DNA of 64,000 nucleotides from Parablautia muri. Its GTDB lineage: Bacteria; Bacillota; Clostridia; Lachnospirales; Lachnospiraceae. A program made the translations under genes and the position numbers. The stretch is from positions 1-64,000 of the forward strand of contig NZ_QZDT01000002.1 of the NCBI RefSeq assembly GCF_009917485.1, given 5' to 3'. Every line of letters starts with the position of its first letter. The stretch's first letter is position 1. The notes beneath the pieces were generated by a model that was given only the letters and a program-made list of their open reading frames with translations, did no database searches and was not told the origin of the DNA. Positions 1 through 8,523 of this stretch are shown piece by piece.

Positions 1-136
1 ATAAAAGCACCTACCTTTCTTATTAACTTATCATAGAAGATCTTAATTTACAGAAATTATTTCACACACTCCATTAAATTTATTCGTACCTTTTTTAGAC
101 AAGCACTATAAAGATAAGTATAGAATTCAAGGCAGG
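1..136. other. AT-rich flank left of the IS remnant
   Basis: No gene, RNA or repeat is recognisable here. The left terminal inverted repeat expected for the neighbouring IS3-type element is not found, so this DNA lies beyond the point where the insertion sequence was cut. Confidence 0.5.
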
Positions 137-928
137 TCAATAAGTTTGAAATTTCTTCAGATAATACATTTCTGATTTCAGCATCCCCCAGAACGCTTCC
201 ATTGGCCCGTTATCAATGCATCTGGATACTCTTGTCATGCTTTGCGTCATTCCTGCTTTGTTAAGCTTTTTGCAGAAGGATTTTGAGGTGTATTGGTATC
301 CGCGGTCTCTGTGGAATAAAGGCTTTGCATCTGGATGGTTTTCATGGGCAATGTCAAAGGTTTCAAAAACAAGGGCATTATTATTGGAATGTCCAATGAC
401 AAAGGAAACAATACTTTTATCTGCTAAGTCCAGAATGGCGCTTAGGTATGCCTTCCCACTGGCTCCATATTTCATTTCTGTTACATCCGTCAGCCATTTT
501 TCTCCAAAACGCTCCGCATGGAACTCCCGGTTTAAGATGTTTTCGGCAGTAACCTCTGGCGTTGATTTTACATAGTTTCTTCTCCTGCGCCGACACACGG
601 ATTTCAGATGTAAAATCCGCATAAGGCGCAGGATTCTCTTTGCGTTGACTAGAAATTCATTTTCACGGTTCAATTTAACCGTCATCTGCCTGTAACCCAT
701 AATCCTGCTTTTTTCCTCGTACGCATCCCTGATAAGGATGCATAATTTCTGGTTGAATTTCTCATTTTCACTTGGTTTCCAGTTCAGCCATTTATAATAA
801 GCAGAACGCGAAATTCCCGCAAATCTGCAGAGTTCCGATATAGGGCATCCCTGCTCGTCATATATTTCCTGTATTGCCAGATAAAGCGTCTCATTTTGTG
901 TCTGACTTAAAACCGTCTCCTTTCGATC
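137..928 (-). pseudogene. IS3-family transposase OrfB, 3'-truncated
   Basis: This is the DDE/RNase H-fold transposase. The open frame begins with DRKETVLSQTQNE near 928 and shows the HTH_21 segment (SRSAYYKWLNWKPSENEK) and the rve core. The first catalytic Asp is in WLTDVTEMKY, the second lies in the FHRDRGYQYTS region, and the Glu in MEAFWGMLKSEMYY. The protein stops after KKFQTY, where relatives continue for about 40 residues with an EYIDYYNNHR-type end. It is expressed in other elements by -1 frameshifting from OrfA. Here it is a remnant. Confidence 0.8.
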
Positions 929-1016
929 TCATCGAGTTTTTTAAGAAAGCAGCCTCCAGCTGGGCTCTGCGCTTTTCCGCTTGAAGAAGCTTATTTTCCA
1001 CACGCTGCTTCTCCAG

Positions 1017-1589
1017 TTACGACATTTCCGTTTCAGATTTTCTTTTCCCTCTTTTGTCAATAAGCCCTTCTGCGCCGTTTGACTGGTATTTCCTTGTCCA
1101 TTGGTAAATCTGTTGGTAGGATACCTGGTATTTTTCTGCTGCCTGGGCATAATCCATCCCATGCTCTATACAGTATGTTACAATTTCCATCCGTTCCTCA
1201 TATGAGGTTTTTCTTCCTTTGGCCATGATACTGTTTCCTCCTGTGAAAGAAGTTTTTTGATTTTCATGACCATTATACTTCATAATCCAGTTGCGAAGCT
1301 GTTTATCTGAGCGGATTCCATACTTTTTCTGGATTTCCCTTAATGTCCCTTTGCCGGAAAGGTAATCACAGACGGCATTGTGTTTTGTTTCGGCAGAATA
1401 GGCGCTGAGTTTGGGGGATGTTTTTAACCCATCTGCTCCCAGTGCCTGATACAAGGTCACCCACTCGATGATGCGTGTCCCATTTGTTCCCAGGCTTCGG
1501 GCAATACTTTCTGTTGAACAGCTTCCCTCCAGATACTTTGTGACAGCAGCCAGTTTCATCTCAAAAGAGTATTTTGAATGTTGTCCCAT
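1017..1589 (-). pseudogene. IS3-family transposase OrfA (prematurely terminated)
   Basis: OrfA supplies DNA binding for IS3-type transposition. The 190 residues hold three successive helix-turn-helix segments (about 5-50, 65-105 and 125-175), the last ending in the typical QIYQWTRKY and GLIDKRGKRK stretch. The start at 1589 follows AAGGAGG. The reading frame ends in EMS followed by TAA. In the same frame just past the stop, the usual leucine-zipper tail resumes (LEKQRVENKLLQAEKRR, then QLEAAFLK), so the TAA is read as a nonsense mutation. Past the LK the expected KLDEIERRRF lies one frame off, suggesting a lost A in the homopolymer. Confidence 0.8.
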
Positions 1590-1784
1590 GAAATATGCTC
1601 CTCCTTACAGTGACAGTTTTATTATTTTGTCTGTCTACTATAAGGGGAGCATATCATAGTTTGAAATCACAAATCGTTGGCTCTGTTTTGTATTCCGCAA
1701 TTTTTTACAATTCAAATAACAAGCCTGTTGGTATGATGTAAGCAGGCAAGAGAATTGTCAAAAAATTGAAAGGAAGTGTTGAAA

Positions 1785-2180
1785 ATGGATTACAAAAATC
1801 TGTTTGAAAAATTCAATGAGGGAGGAAAGCTGCTGTTACCAGATGCCACAGTTACATTTGATGCTATCCCGTGGTCGAAACATCCTGCTTCCCCGGGTGT
1901 GGAGCTGAAGCACATTATCACATCCGAAAGGACAGACGGAGAATTTAGTTACCATCTTGTGAGGATAGCCCCTAATAAAAAGATTGGCAATCATATCCAC
2001 GAGAATCAACTGGAAACGCATGAAGTAATCTCTGGCACAGGCGTGTGCGTTAATGACGGTGTGGAATTGCCCTATGAAGCGGGTATAATATCCATATTTC
2101 CCGTAGGCGTACCGCATGAAGTGATTGCAGGGGATGACGGGCTTTGCCTGTTCGCAAAGTTTATGCCCGCCCTCTGCTAA
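1785..2180 (+). CDS. Small cupin-domain protein
   Basis: This is a 131-residue single-domain cupin. The start ATG at 1785 is preceded by AGGAAG at 1771-1776, and an upstream GTG at 1776 overlaps that site and is not chosen. The conserved beta-barrel histidines are visible in GNHIHENQLETHEVISG (metal-binding H-x-H and E) and in the second motif FPVGVPHEV. Cupins of this size bind a metal or small ligand, but the substrate is unknown. It converges with the AraC-type regulator at 2194, with only 13 bp between stop codons. It lies next to the IS remnant and within the acquired region. Confidence 0.8.
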   Translation: MDYKNLFEKFNEGGKLLLPDATVTFDAIPWSKHPASPGVELKHIITSERTDGEFSYHLVRIAPNKKIGNHIHENQLETHEVISGTGVCVNDGVELPYEAGIISIFPVGVPHEVIAGDDGLCLFAKFMPALC

Positions 2181-2193
2181 TAGCTCTATCTGG

Positions 2194-3003
2194 TTATATC
2201 TCTTTCGTATCGCTGAATGACACGAGTGTCCCAGAGGGTATAGAGGTATTTTGGGGGATAATTCCAGAAGAATATTTATAAGTTAAAGGCGGCAAGCCTA
2301 CCTGTTTTTCAAATTGCTTTATGAAGTGGCTTTGGTCGCAGAAACCCGTGGTCAAAGCTACTTCGGTTATTGTATCGGTTTCATGGATTAGGCGTTGCGC
2401 CTTGCGGATGCGGTTCTGGATTTGGAACTGGTGCGGTGCAAGCCCTACCTCTGCCTTGAAGCTTCTGATAAAGTGGTATTTGCTTAGAAAAGCGTTTTGT
2501 GCCATTTCCTCGACAGAAAGTTTGCATTCTGGGTATAACTCCAACTGTCTTTTTAAGTCATGGATATACGGGGGATGGATTTTAAGCTGCCAGTTGGAAG
2601 AATCCGAGGTTTTGTCCAGACAGTTTAATAGCTGTAATATCTGATAGTGACTAATTTTTCCCATATTCAGAGCCTGCATCAGAAGAAGTCCGATATGTTT
2701 TTGTATGGTGATAACATCTGTGTTGTTTACAGCATTCTTATCAATGCACAGGGTAAGCATGGAATAGCTGTCATGTGCCGAAATGCTATGCGGTTCATAC
2801 GGAAATATTGTAAATGTTTCGTTTTGCTTATAAGTCCTTGCTTCCTTATTCGTTGTAAGGACTACGGAGCCGTCCAGTATGATACCGATTGTCAGTACGG
2901 AAACGTGGTTATGTAGCGGGTAGGATATAGTTGAATTTTTGCAGAAAATCAGCTCAATGCCTGTTTCTGCATGATATAAATATCGGATATTGTTTGTAGT
3001 CAT
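2194..3003 (-). CDS. AraC-family transcriptional regulator
   Basis: This 269-residue regulator has an N-terminal AraC-type cupin sensor (about residues 10-95, including SYPLHNHVSVLTIG and FTIFPYEPHS). The C-terminal double helix-turn-helix covers about 165-255, including LSVEEMAQNAFLSKYHFIRS and ITEVALTTGFCDQSHFIKQF. Proteins of this kind bind a small effector through the cupin and activate or repress nearby promoters. The cupin gene at 1785 converges on it, and the PadR gene lies 41 bp upstream in the same direction. The target is unknown. Confidence 0.9.
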   Translation of the reverse strand: MTTNNIRYLYHAETGIELIFCKNSTISYPLHNHVSVLTIGIILDGSVVLTTNKEARTYKQNETFTIFPYEPHSISAHDSYSMLTLCIDKNAVNNTDVITIQKHIGLLLMQALNMGKISHYQILQLLNCLDKTSDSSNWQLKIHPPYIHDLKRQLELYPECKLSVEEMAQNAFLSKYHFIRSFKAEVGLAPHQFQIQNRIRKAQRLIHETDTITEVALTTGFCDQSHFIKQFEKQVGLPPLTYKYSSGIIPQNTSIPSGTLVSFSDTKEI

Positions 3004-3044
3004 AGGTTTTCCTCACGGTCTGTTATCCATTTCATGGACTTGTG

Positions 3045-3581
3045 TTATATGTTGGCATTGCAGCTTTCAAGTAAACGGTTTGTCCCTGTTATTTCAGCAT
3101 CTACGAGGTCAATCATTCTTTTTACATTTGCAGAATGGGCAGAAGAAACTTCATTTTCCCATAACGGATTGATTTGTTTTTCAATCCCGGCACGGTACTT
3201 TTGCAGAATATTAAGCCGCTCCTGCAAAAGTTCCTGCTGTTCATCAGGGGTAAATGTACTTAGAAAAAAAGCGGCAATAGAAAAGATGTTTGTATCGTAG
3301 TTGAATTGCAGGATGGATGCTTTTAAAGTGTTTACAAATTCGCTTTTCCCCTTATCAGAAAGTTTGTAAACGGTGCGGTCTGGCATATTTCCGACTTTCT
3401 CGGTAGTGCCAGATATAAATTCCTTTTTCTCAAGGGTTTTTAAGGTCGAATATACCGTTGAATCAGCGATATTAAACCACCATTTCACATTCATGTAGTT
3501 TAAGAGTTTTATTATCTCGTATGCGTTAAGCGGTTTTTCGTATATGAAACCTAAAAGCATTGTGGCAGGTTTGGACAGCAT
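3045..3581 (-). CDS. PadR-family transcriptional regulator
   Basis: The protein has 178 residues from the ATG at 3581, chosen because AAAGGAGG lies just upstream; the longer frame to 3650 lacks such a site. The N-terminal PadR winged helix (about 1-85) includes LLGFIYEKPLNAYEIIKLL and STVYSTLKTLEKKEFI. The C-terminal half resembles the vir-like helical dimerisation domain and has LQERLNILQKYRAGIEKQ. PadR proteins repress efflux or stress genes until a ligand binds. It is divergent from the AbrB-like gene at 3753, and the shared 170-bp region holds a 16-bp palindrome. Confidence 0.88.
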   Translation of the reverse strand: MLSKPATMLLGFIYEKPLNAYEIIKLLNYMNVKWWFNIADSTVYSTLKTLEKKEFISGTTEKVGNMPDRTVYKLSDKGKSEFVNTLKASILQFNYDTNIFSIAAFFLSTFTPDEQQELLQERLNILQKYRAGIEKQINPLWENEVSSAHSANVKRMIDLVDAEITGTNRLLESCNANI

Positions 3582-3667
3582 ATTTTTTCCTCCTTTATTG
3601 CCCGTTCTTTGGCATACAGGTATACCCGGAGGGTATTTCCTCCTTGACATTGGGTTGTATTCGCATT

Positions 3668-3683
3668 ACTTTATATATAAAGT
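3668..3683. promoter_or_regulatory. Candidate operator palindrome between PadR and AbrB-like genes
   Basis: ACTTTATATATAAAGT is a perfect 16-bp palindrome in the divergent promoter region. Its position suits autoregulation by the PadR-type protein, but it does not carry the ATGT/ACAT half-sites of the best-known PadR operators. AT-rich sequence alone could give this by chance. Confidence 0.35.
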
Positions 3684-3752
3684 GGTTTTTATAGATATTA
3701 CTATTATAACATATCAATGTAGAAAAAGGAATACTGGAAAAGGAGGTTTTTT

Positions 3753-4220
3753 ATGCCGCAGCTCAATAAAGGGGGTAAATTTGTATTTGGTCTTTCCATT
3801 ATAAACCCCGATTTAACAATATACATCCCGCCACAGGCATTGTTGGAATATGATGCACTGCGGGATGGAAAAGTGATAATTTTTACGGGAAGCAAAATAA
3901 CAGGCGGCTTTTGCGTGACGACATATCCGCTGCTGTCAAATTCAAAACTCCGTCATATCTTGAGAGAATGTCCTGCATTAAGGGATTGTCAGCTTTCCGA
4001 GGGTGAGTTTACCCGATATAAAGGGCGCAAATATGCGTGGATTAACATTGATAAGGACGGAGCTGTTAAATTGCCGCAAAATACGTTGGACGTTTTAGAA
4101 TTACAGTCTGGAATGGAGCTGTTGTCAATCCGCAGCAGTGATATTGCCTTTACAATGGGAGCAAAAGGACCGCTACTTGAAAAAGCACATAATTTTCATG
4201 GAGAAATTAAGAGATATTAG
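3753..4220 (+). CDS. AbrB/SpoVT-like small protein
   Basis: The protein has 155 residues, with AAAGGAGG at a normal distance before the ATG. The sequence seems to hold two swapped-hairpin-like segments. One is near residues 18-50 (LTIYIPPQALLEYDALRDGKVIIFTG) and one near 108-140 (AVKLPQNTLDVLELQSGMELLSIRSS); the second is the clearer SpoVT/AbrB-type strand-turn pattern. Such domains bind DNA in transition-state regulators and antitoxins, but neither role is shown here. It is followed 14 bp later by the DUF998-type membrane protein and is likely co-transcribed with it. Confidence 0.6.
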   Translation: MPQLNKGGKFVFGLSIINPDLTIYIPPQALLEYDALRDGKVIIFTGSKITGGFCVTTYPLLSNSKLRHILRECPALRDCQLSEGEFTRYKGRKYAWINIDKDGAVKLPQNTLDVLELQSGMELLSIRSSDIAFTMGAKGPLLEKAHNFHGEIKRY

Positions 4221-4233
4221 GAGTGATTGGAAA

Positions 4234-4872
4234 ATGGGAAATATAATAAACAGTAAGTTGTTTCATTCAATTTTACTCTTTACAGTCATTGGCGAGTTTT
4301 TCCTTCCGTGGATATTGTGTCGGTATTATGATGGGTACAACAGTAAGACAATGGCTATGAGTGCGTTGGGAAGTCTGCAAAGCCCCGTTCGTGTTATTTA
4401 TAATGCATGGTTAATATGGCTTGGATGTTTTCTGGCATTTGCAGCGATTGCATATTTTTTTGCTACGAAAAAAGATTTTCCAATCCTATCGGTTTTACTT
4501 TTGTTTTCACTGGGGACATTTGCTGTCGGAGCAGGATTGGTTTCGGGAATATTCCATGTGAATGAAAACAAAGACATTGTCTCTGCGGCTTCAAAAGTAC
4601 ACGGAATAAGTGCAGCAATCGGATTTATGGCATTATTGTTTTTTCCATTGATAAATGGGATTTTAGCATTCAAACAGAACAATGTTATTTTCGGCATTAT
4701 ATGTGTTATTTCTTTTATCCTGGCATTAATTTTTTTTGTCTGTTTTATCATGGGAGATAAAGAGCAGTTTCAAAATACCATGTTGAAATATGAGGGATTG
4801 TGGGAACGGTTGTCTTTACTTTGTATGTATATTCCTCTTACTTACAAGGCAGTCCATAATCTGCTGTCCTAA
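4234..4872 (+). CDS. DUF998-type integral membrane protein
   Basis: The 212-residue protein starts at the ATG at 4234, behind TTAGGAGTGATTGG. About six transmembrane helices are visible (near residues 10-27, 55-75, 80-100, 122-140, 148-170 and 190-207). The pattern, with a conserved SALGS after the first loop and a histidine-containing helix (SKVHGISAAIGFMALL), fits the DUF998 family, whose function is unknown. It follows the AbrB-like gene in the same direction, so PadR, AbrB-like and DUF998-type genes may form one regulated unit. Confidence 0.65.
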   Translation: MGNIINSKLFHSILLFTVIGEFFLPWILCRYYDGYNSKTMAMSALGSLQSPVRVIYNAWLIWLGCFLAFAAIAYFFATKKDFPILSVLLLFSLGTFAVGAGLVSGIFHVNENKDIVSAASKVHGISAAIGFMALLFFPLINGILAFKQNNVIFGIICVISFILALIFFVCFIMGDKEQFQNTMLKYEGLWERLSLLCMYIPLTYKAVHNLLS

Positions 4873-4905
4873 AGATAGCGGTTAAATGGAAAAGGTTTAT
4901 TTAAA

Positions 4906-5181
4906 ATGTTTGCCAAATCACATATGAGCAAAAAGTACCCAACAGAGGGGTTTACGGTAGAATGGAAAAGACATGATAATAGAGAAATTCATTTTGATAT
5001 AGTCCGTTGCCTTTACAAAGAAATGTGTGAGAAATATTCCTGCCCAGAACTTTGTACGGTTTTCTGCCAAAGTGATATAATTGCTTTTTCGGGATATGAA
5101 CCTAAGATTAGATTTGAACGCATGGGAACAATAGGAGGAGGTGCTAATTGTTGTGATTTTCATTTTATTCATGGAAAATAG
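4906..5181 (+). pseudogene. C-terminal fragment of an L-2-amino-thiazoline-4-carboxylic acid hydrolase-like protein
   Basis: The 91 residues match the end of the ATC-hydrolase-like family. The pattern runs FDIVRCLYKEMCEKYSCPEL, then CTVFCQSDIIAF, then FERMGTIGGGANCCDFHF. Family members are about 200-250 residues, so the first half or more is missing. The first residues (MFAKSHMSKKYP) do not look like a family N-terminus, and no clear ribosome binding site precedes them. Read as a remnant left in the acquired region. Confidence 0.6.
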
Positions 5182-5400
5182 ATATTCAAGTAAAATCATT
5201 GAATGTGAGGAAACGGTATCGGTATAGTTGATTTAGAATACGTTGACTGGAAAGTGGGGGTATTATCATTTAGTGATTTAAAAACATAGCAAGAATGATG
5301 AAAAGATAAAAAACTCCTTGTGCTACAATATTTTATTGGAATACCGTACAGGCATATCATAATGCTTAAAAGTGCGGGAAAAAGGAAAGGAGGGAGCAAA

Positions 5401-6288
5401 ATGCAAGGTCAGGCAGTACGCATTGTTTCACAGGCTATCCGCTATATCGAAGAACATCTGCATGAAAAGATGGATTTAGATATGGTGGCATCGGCACTGC
5501 ACTATTCCAAATACCATCTGCATCGGATTTTTACAAAGACCATCAGCTTGACTATCCATGACTACGCAAAACGGCGGCAGCTTACAGAAGCAGCAAAAAT
5601 TCTGGTGTTTTCTGCAAAACCGATTATCGAGATTGCCCTTATGAGCGGGTATGAAAGCCAGCAGGCATTTACGGATATTTTTAAGGCGATGTATAAGACT
5701 TCCCCTGCCCAATTTCGGGAAACGGAAAACTTCTACCCGTTACAGCTTGAAATTTATCTGAAGGAGGAACTTATAAAAATGGATTTGACAAAAGACAATA
5801 TAAAATTTGCCACGCCCGAGGATGCGGATGACTGGATGGAACTGGTAAGCCTCACGATTGACGGCTATCCATGTCTGGATACGGGAGATTACACCGCAAA
5901 CCTACATCAGTATATTGCGGATAAAAAGGCTCTGATATTGCGGGATGACGATATGGCTATTGGAGTGATGGGATTTTCGCCCGACACAGGCAGCATAGAC
6001 TTTCTGGCTGTCCATCCGCAGTATCGGCATCTCGGCATTACAAAGCTGTTCCTTGATAAGTTGGCAGACGAGTTGCTTTATGGGAAAGAGATTACGTTGA
6101 CGACATACCGTGCAGGCGATAAGGCAGATACGGGCTGGCGGGAAGAATACCGCCGTCTTGGATTTGCAGAACGGGAACTGCTTGTGGAATATGGCTATCC
6201 GACACAGCGTTTCGTGCTTCCACCGAAAAACAAGGAGGAAACAAGGAATGACCGAAACACAGAAAAACCCGTTAGCAGAGAGCTTTAA
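5401..6288 (+). CDS. AraC-type DNA-binding domain fused to a GNAT acetyltransferase
   Basis: This 295-residue protein starts at the ATG at 5401, behind AAAGGAGGGAGC. Residues 1-115 are an AraC double helix-turn-helix (YIEEHLHEKMDLDMVASALH through IIEIALMSGYESQQAFTDIF). Residues 125-290 form a GNAT fold whose acetyl-CoA segment is IDFLAVHPQYRHLGITKLFLDKL. The usual AraC effector domain is absent, so the acetyltransferase may sense a ligand or modify a compound. It overlaps the start of the MATE pump gene by 41 bp, which suggests translational coupling and a role in controlling the pump. The effector is unknown. Confidence 0.85.
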   Translation: MQGQAVRIVSQAIRYIEEHLHEKMDLDMVASALHYSKYHLHRIFTKTISLTIHDYAKRRQLTEAAKILVFSAKPIIEIALMSGYESQQAFTDIFKAMYKTSPAQFRETENFYPLQLEIYLKEELIKMDLTKDNIKFATPEDADDWMELVSLTIDGYPCLDTGDYTANLHQYIADKKALILRDDDMAIGVMGFSPDTGSIDFLAVHPQYRHLGITKLFLDKLADELLYGKEITLTTYRAGDKADTGWREEYRRLGFAERELLVEYGYPTQRFVLPPKNKEETRNDRNTEKPVSREL

Positions 6289-7588
6289 CGCCCTATCCCT
6301 TGTCAGATTTGCTTTCCCAAGCATGGTGATGATGCTGTTTATGGGATTATACACCATTGTAGACACGATTTTCATCGCACGGTTTGTAGACACGAACGCT
6401 TTGTCGTCCATCAATATCGTCTGCCCCGTCATCAATCTGATTGTCGGGCTGGGGACGATGCTTGCGACAGGAGGAAGTGCGGTCGTTGCGAAGAAAATGG
6501 GGAATGGAAACACAGAAGAAGCCCGAAGCAATTTCACATTGATTGTTGTGGCAGGAGCGGTTATCGGTCTGCTGATTACAGCGGCAGGGCTTCTTTTTTT
6601 GGATAAAATCATCTGGGGATTGGGGGCGAATGAAATATTGTTCCCATATTGCAGGGATTATCTGACGATACAGCTCATTTTCATCGCTTTTAACATGATG
6701 CAGGTGCTATATCAGAATCTTTTTGTGACGGCGGGGAAACCAACATTAGGCTTAGTGCTTGCTGTTTTGTCGGGGATTGCCAATATTGTTTTTGATTATG
6801 TCTTTATCGTTTTACTGCAAATGGGAATCAAGGGAGCAGCTATTGGGACAGGCATCGGATATATGATACCGTCAATTATCGGTACAATATTTTTTCTGAT
6901 GAAAAGAAGTGAGCTGCACTTTTGCAAGCCTAATATGGACGCATCTGTTCTGCTGAAAAGCTGTTCCAACGGTGCATCGGAAATGGTAAGTCAGTGTTCG
7001 ACTGCCGTAACGACATTTCTGTTTAATGTAACGATGATGAAGCTATTAGGCGAGGACGGCGTGGCGGCGATTACAGTTATTATATATTCGCAGTTCCTCT
7101 TAACAACGCTTTATATTGGCTTTTCTATGGGAACAGCCCCCGTTGTAAGCTATAACTATGGGAGCGGAAATGTAAAACAGCTAAAAAAGACCGTCCGTAT
7201 CTGTTTTAGATTTATAGCGGGGATTTCCATATTTGCATTTTTATTTTCCATGTTTGGCGGGGAAAGCATTGCAAAGGTATTTGCTGAAAATAACAGGAAT
7301 GTTTTTGAGATTACAAAGAATGGATTTAGCATTTTTTCATTCAGCTTTCTGTTCTCTGGATGCAATATTTTTTCATCCGCTTTATTTACGGCGTTATCGA
7401 ATGGAAAGGCATCGGCAACCATATCTTTCCTGCGGACATTTGGATTTATTACGGTGTCCCTTTTGGTATTGCCGAGATTTTTAGAGGTAACGGGCGTATG
7501 GCTTGCAGTACCGTTTGCGGAACTCTTCACGCTTATGCTGACAGTATATCTGCTATGCAGGCATCGGAAACAATACAATTATTTTTGA
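6248..7588 (+). CDS. MATE-family multidrug efflux transporter
   Basis: The 446-residue pump starts at the ATG at 6248, behind AAGGAGGAAACAAGGA. Twelve transmembrane helices are expected. Family signatures are the N-terminal LVRFAFPSMVMMLFMGLYTIVDTIFIARFVD, the GLGTMLATGGSAVVAKKMG loop, and the second-half repeat ending in SMGTAPVVSYNYGSGN. MATE proteins export cationic drugs in exchange for Na+ or H+. The gene is nested with the AraC-GNAT regulator (41-bp overlap) and followed 19 bp later by a KTR-type small protein. Confidence 0.92.
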   Translation: MTETQKNPLAESFNALSLVRFAFPSMVMMLFMGLYTIVDTIFIARFVDTNALSSINIVCPVINLIVGLGTMLATGGSAVVAKKMGNGNTEEARSNFTLIVVAGAVIGLLITAAGLLFLDKIIWGLGANEILFPYCRDYLTIQLIFIAFNMMQVLYQNLFVTAGKPTLGLVLAVLSGIANIVFDYVFIVLLQMGIKGAAIGTGIGYMIPSIIGTIFFLMKRSELHFCKPNMDASVLLKSCSNGASEMVSQCSTAVTTFLFNVTMMKLLGEDGVAAITVIIYSQFLLTTLYIGFSMGTAPVVSYNYGSGNVKQLKKTVRICFRFIAGISIFAFLFSMFGGESIAKVFAENNRNVFEITKNGFSIFSFSFLFSGCNIFSSALFTALSNGKASATISFLRTFGFITVSLLVLPRFLEVTGVWLAVPFAELFTLMLTVYLLCRHRKQYNYF

Positions 7589-7607
7589 AAGAAAGGCAGG
7601 CAGGAAA

Positions 7608-7790
7608 TTGAAACAGACAGAATGGATATTATGCCCTGTCTACGGGAGCAAAACCCGCAGCAGAATTAGGGAGGATACTATTCTGATAAATTATCCTCTC
7701 TACTGCCCGAAATGCAGGCAGGAAAGATTGATAGAAGTGAAAAATCTGCATGTGACAGTGGTTGGGAATGAATGGAAAAACGATATTTAG
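7608..7790 (+). CDS. Cysteine-rich KTR-domain small protein
   Basis: This 60-residue protein has a TTG start placed after GGCAGGCAGGAA. It matches the KTR family frequent on mobile elements of Gram-positive bacteria: the usual CPxCG-KTR-IREDT motif, then a second CPKC pair. Here the first motif reads CPVYGSKTR, so one of the four zinc-type cysteines is a tyrosine. Zinc binding may be lost. The function of the family is unknown. Confidence 0.75.
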   Translation: MKQTEWILCPVYGSKTRSRIREDTILINYPLYCPKCRQERLIEVKNLHVTVVGNEWKNDI

Positions 7791-7799
7791 GAGAAAGAA

Positions 7800-8294
7800 A
7801 TGATACGACCATTAGGAGAAAAGGACTTTGATACGGTATGTGGTATTGTAAATGAGAACTGGAAAAATGTTTATTCTGGATATGTCAATCCGCTGCTGCT
7901 AAATTCAGATGGATGTGCAGCAAGGACACGCCGATTAAAGACAGATTTTGTTGCTGGCAGACTGTCAGAGTATGTGTGGGAGGAAGAAAACCGAGTGTCG
8001 GCAATGTTGTCTTTTGGAGATACGGCAGATGCGGATATGGCAGGGGCATTTGAAATCTGGCGTATTTATGTTGCTTCCCAATTTCAAGGGAAAGGAATTG
8101 GGAAAATGTTGATGGATTTTGCCGAGCAAGAGGCGGAGGAACAAGGGTATAAAGAAATTGTGATATGGGCGTTTAAAAATAACCATCATGCGGTTTCCTT
8201 TTATAAAAAAAGAGGATACAGCATCGACAAAGAAGAATATTTAAGTGAGCCGTATTTTTCAATGGGAATACGGTTAAAGAAGAATATAGGATAG
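7800..8294 (+). CDS. GNAT-family N-acetyltransferase
   Basis: The protein has 164 residues with AGGAGAAAGAA before the ATG. The acetyl-CoA binding signature is clear around residues 85-110 (WRIYVASQFQGKGIGKMLMDFA), followed by the NNHHAVSFYKKRGY motif typical of small-molecule and protein acetyltransferases. The substrate cannot be told from sequence. It follows the KTR gene by 9 bp and precedes a terminator, so it may be the last gene of the MATE unit. Confidence 0.88.
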   Translation: MIRPLGEKDFDTVCGIVNENWKNVYSGYVNPLLLNSDGCAARTRRLKTDFVAGRLSEYVWEEENRVSAMLSFGDTADADMAGAFEIWRIYVASQFQGKGIGKMLMDFAEQEAEEQGYKEIVIWAFKNNHHAVSFYKKRGYSIDKEEYLSEPYFSMGIRLKKNIG

Positions 8295-8311
8295 AGCCAG
8301 ACACATAGATG

Positions 8312-8358
8312 CAGAGCCAATGAACGTGTGGAAAACCATAGTCTGTTGGCTCTGTTTT
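8312..8358 (+). terminator. Rho-independent terminator after the GNAT gene
   Basis: CAGAGCCAA (8312-8320) pairs perfectly with TTGGCTCTG (8346-8354) and is followed by TTTTT. It separates the MATE/GNAT unit from the ABC-F leader. Confidence 0.75.
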
Positions 8359-8461
8359 TATACAAGCGTAACATCTAATTTAATTATGCAATACCTCTTA
8401 TATAAGATATAAAATTTCCTATTATGAGAGATAAAAACTGAAAATTTCATAAAAATAGGAT

Positions 8462-8491
8462 TTGACAAACTGCTGGTTTTCATGCTAAAAT
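8462..8491 (+). promoter_or_regulatory. Sigma-A-type promoter of the ABC-F leader
   Basis: TTGACA at 8462-8467 and TAAAAT at 8486-8491 are separated by 18 bp. Transcription would start near 8498, about 26 nt before the leader peptide start. Confidence 0.7.
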
Positions 8492-8523
8492 AATTTGAAC
8501 TAATTTTAAAGGAGAATAGTTTC

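Larger units (their letters stand above)
137..1656 (-). mobile_element. Decayed IS3-family insertion sequence (IS150-like)
   Basis: Two overlapping transposase reading frames on the minus strand give the IS3 layout. OrfA (1589 down) has helix-turn-helix domains and OrfB (928 down) has a DDE integrase core. The right end appears to be near 1656, where the minus strand begins TGATATGCTCCCCTTATAG. No matching left repeat exists, and OrfB stops shortly before its usual C-terminus. OrfA also carries a nonsense codon at 1017-1019 and an apparent one-base loss in the A-run near 944-950. The element cannot move by itself. Confidence 0.85.
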
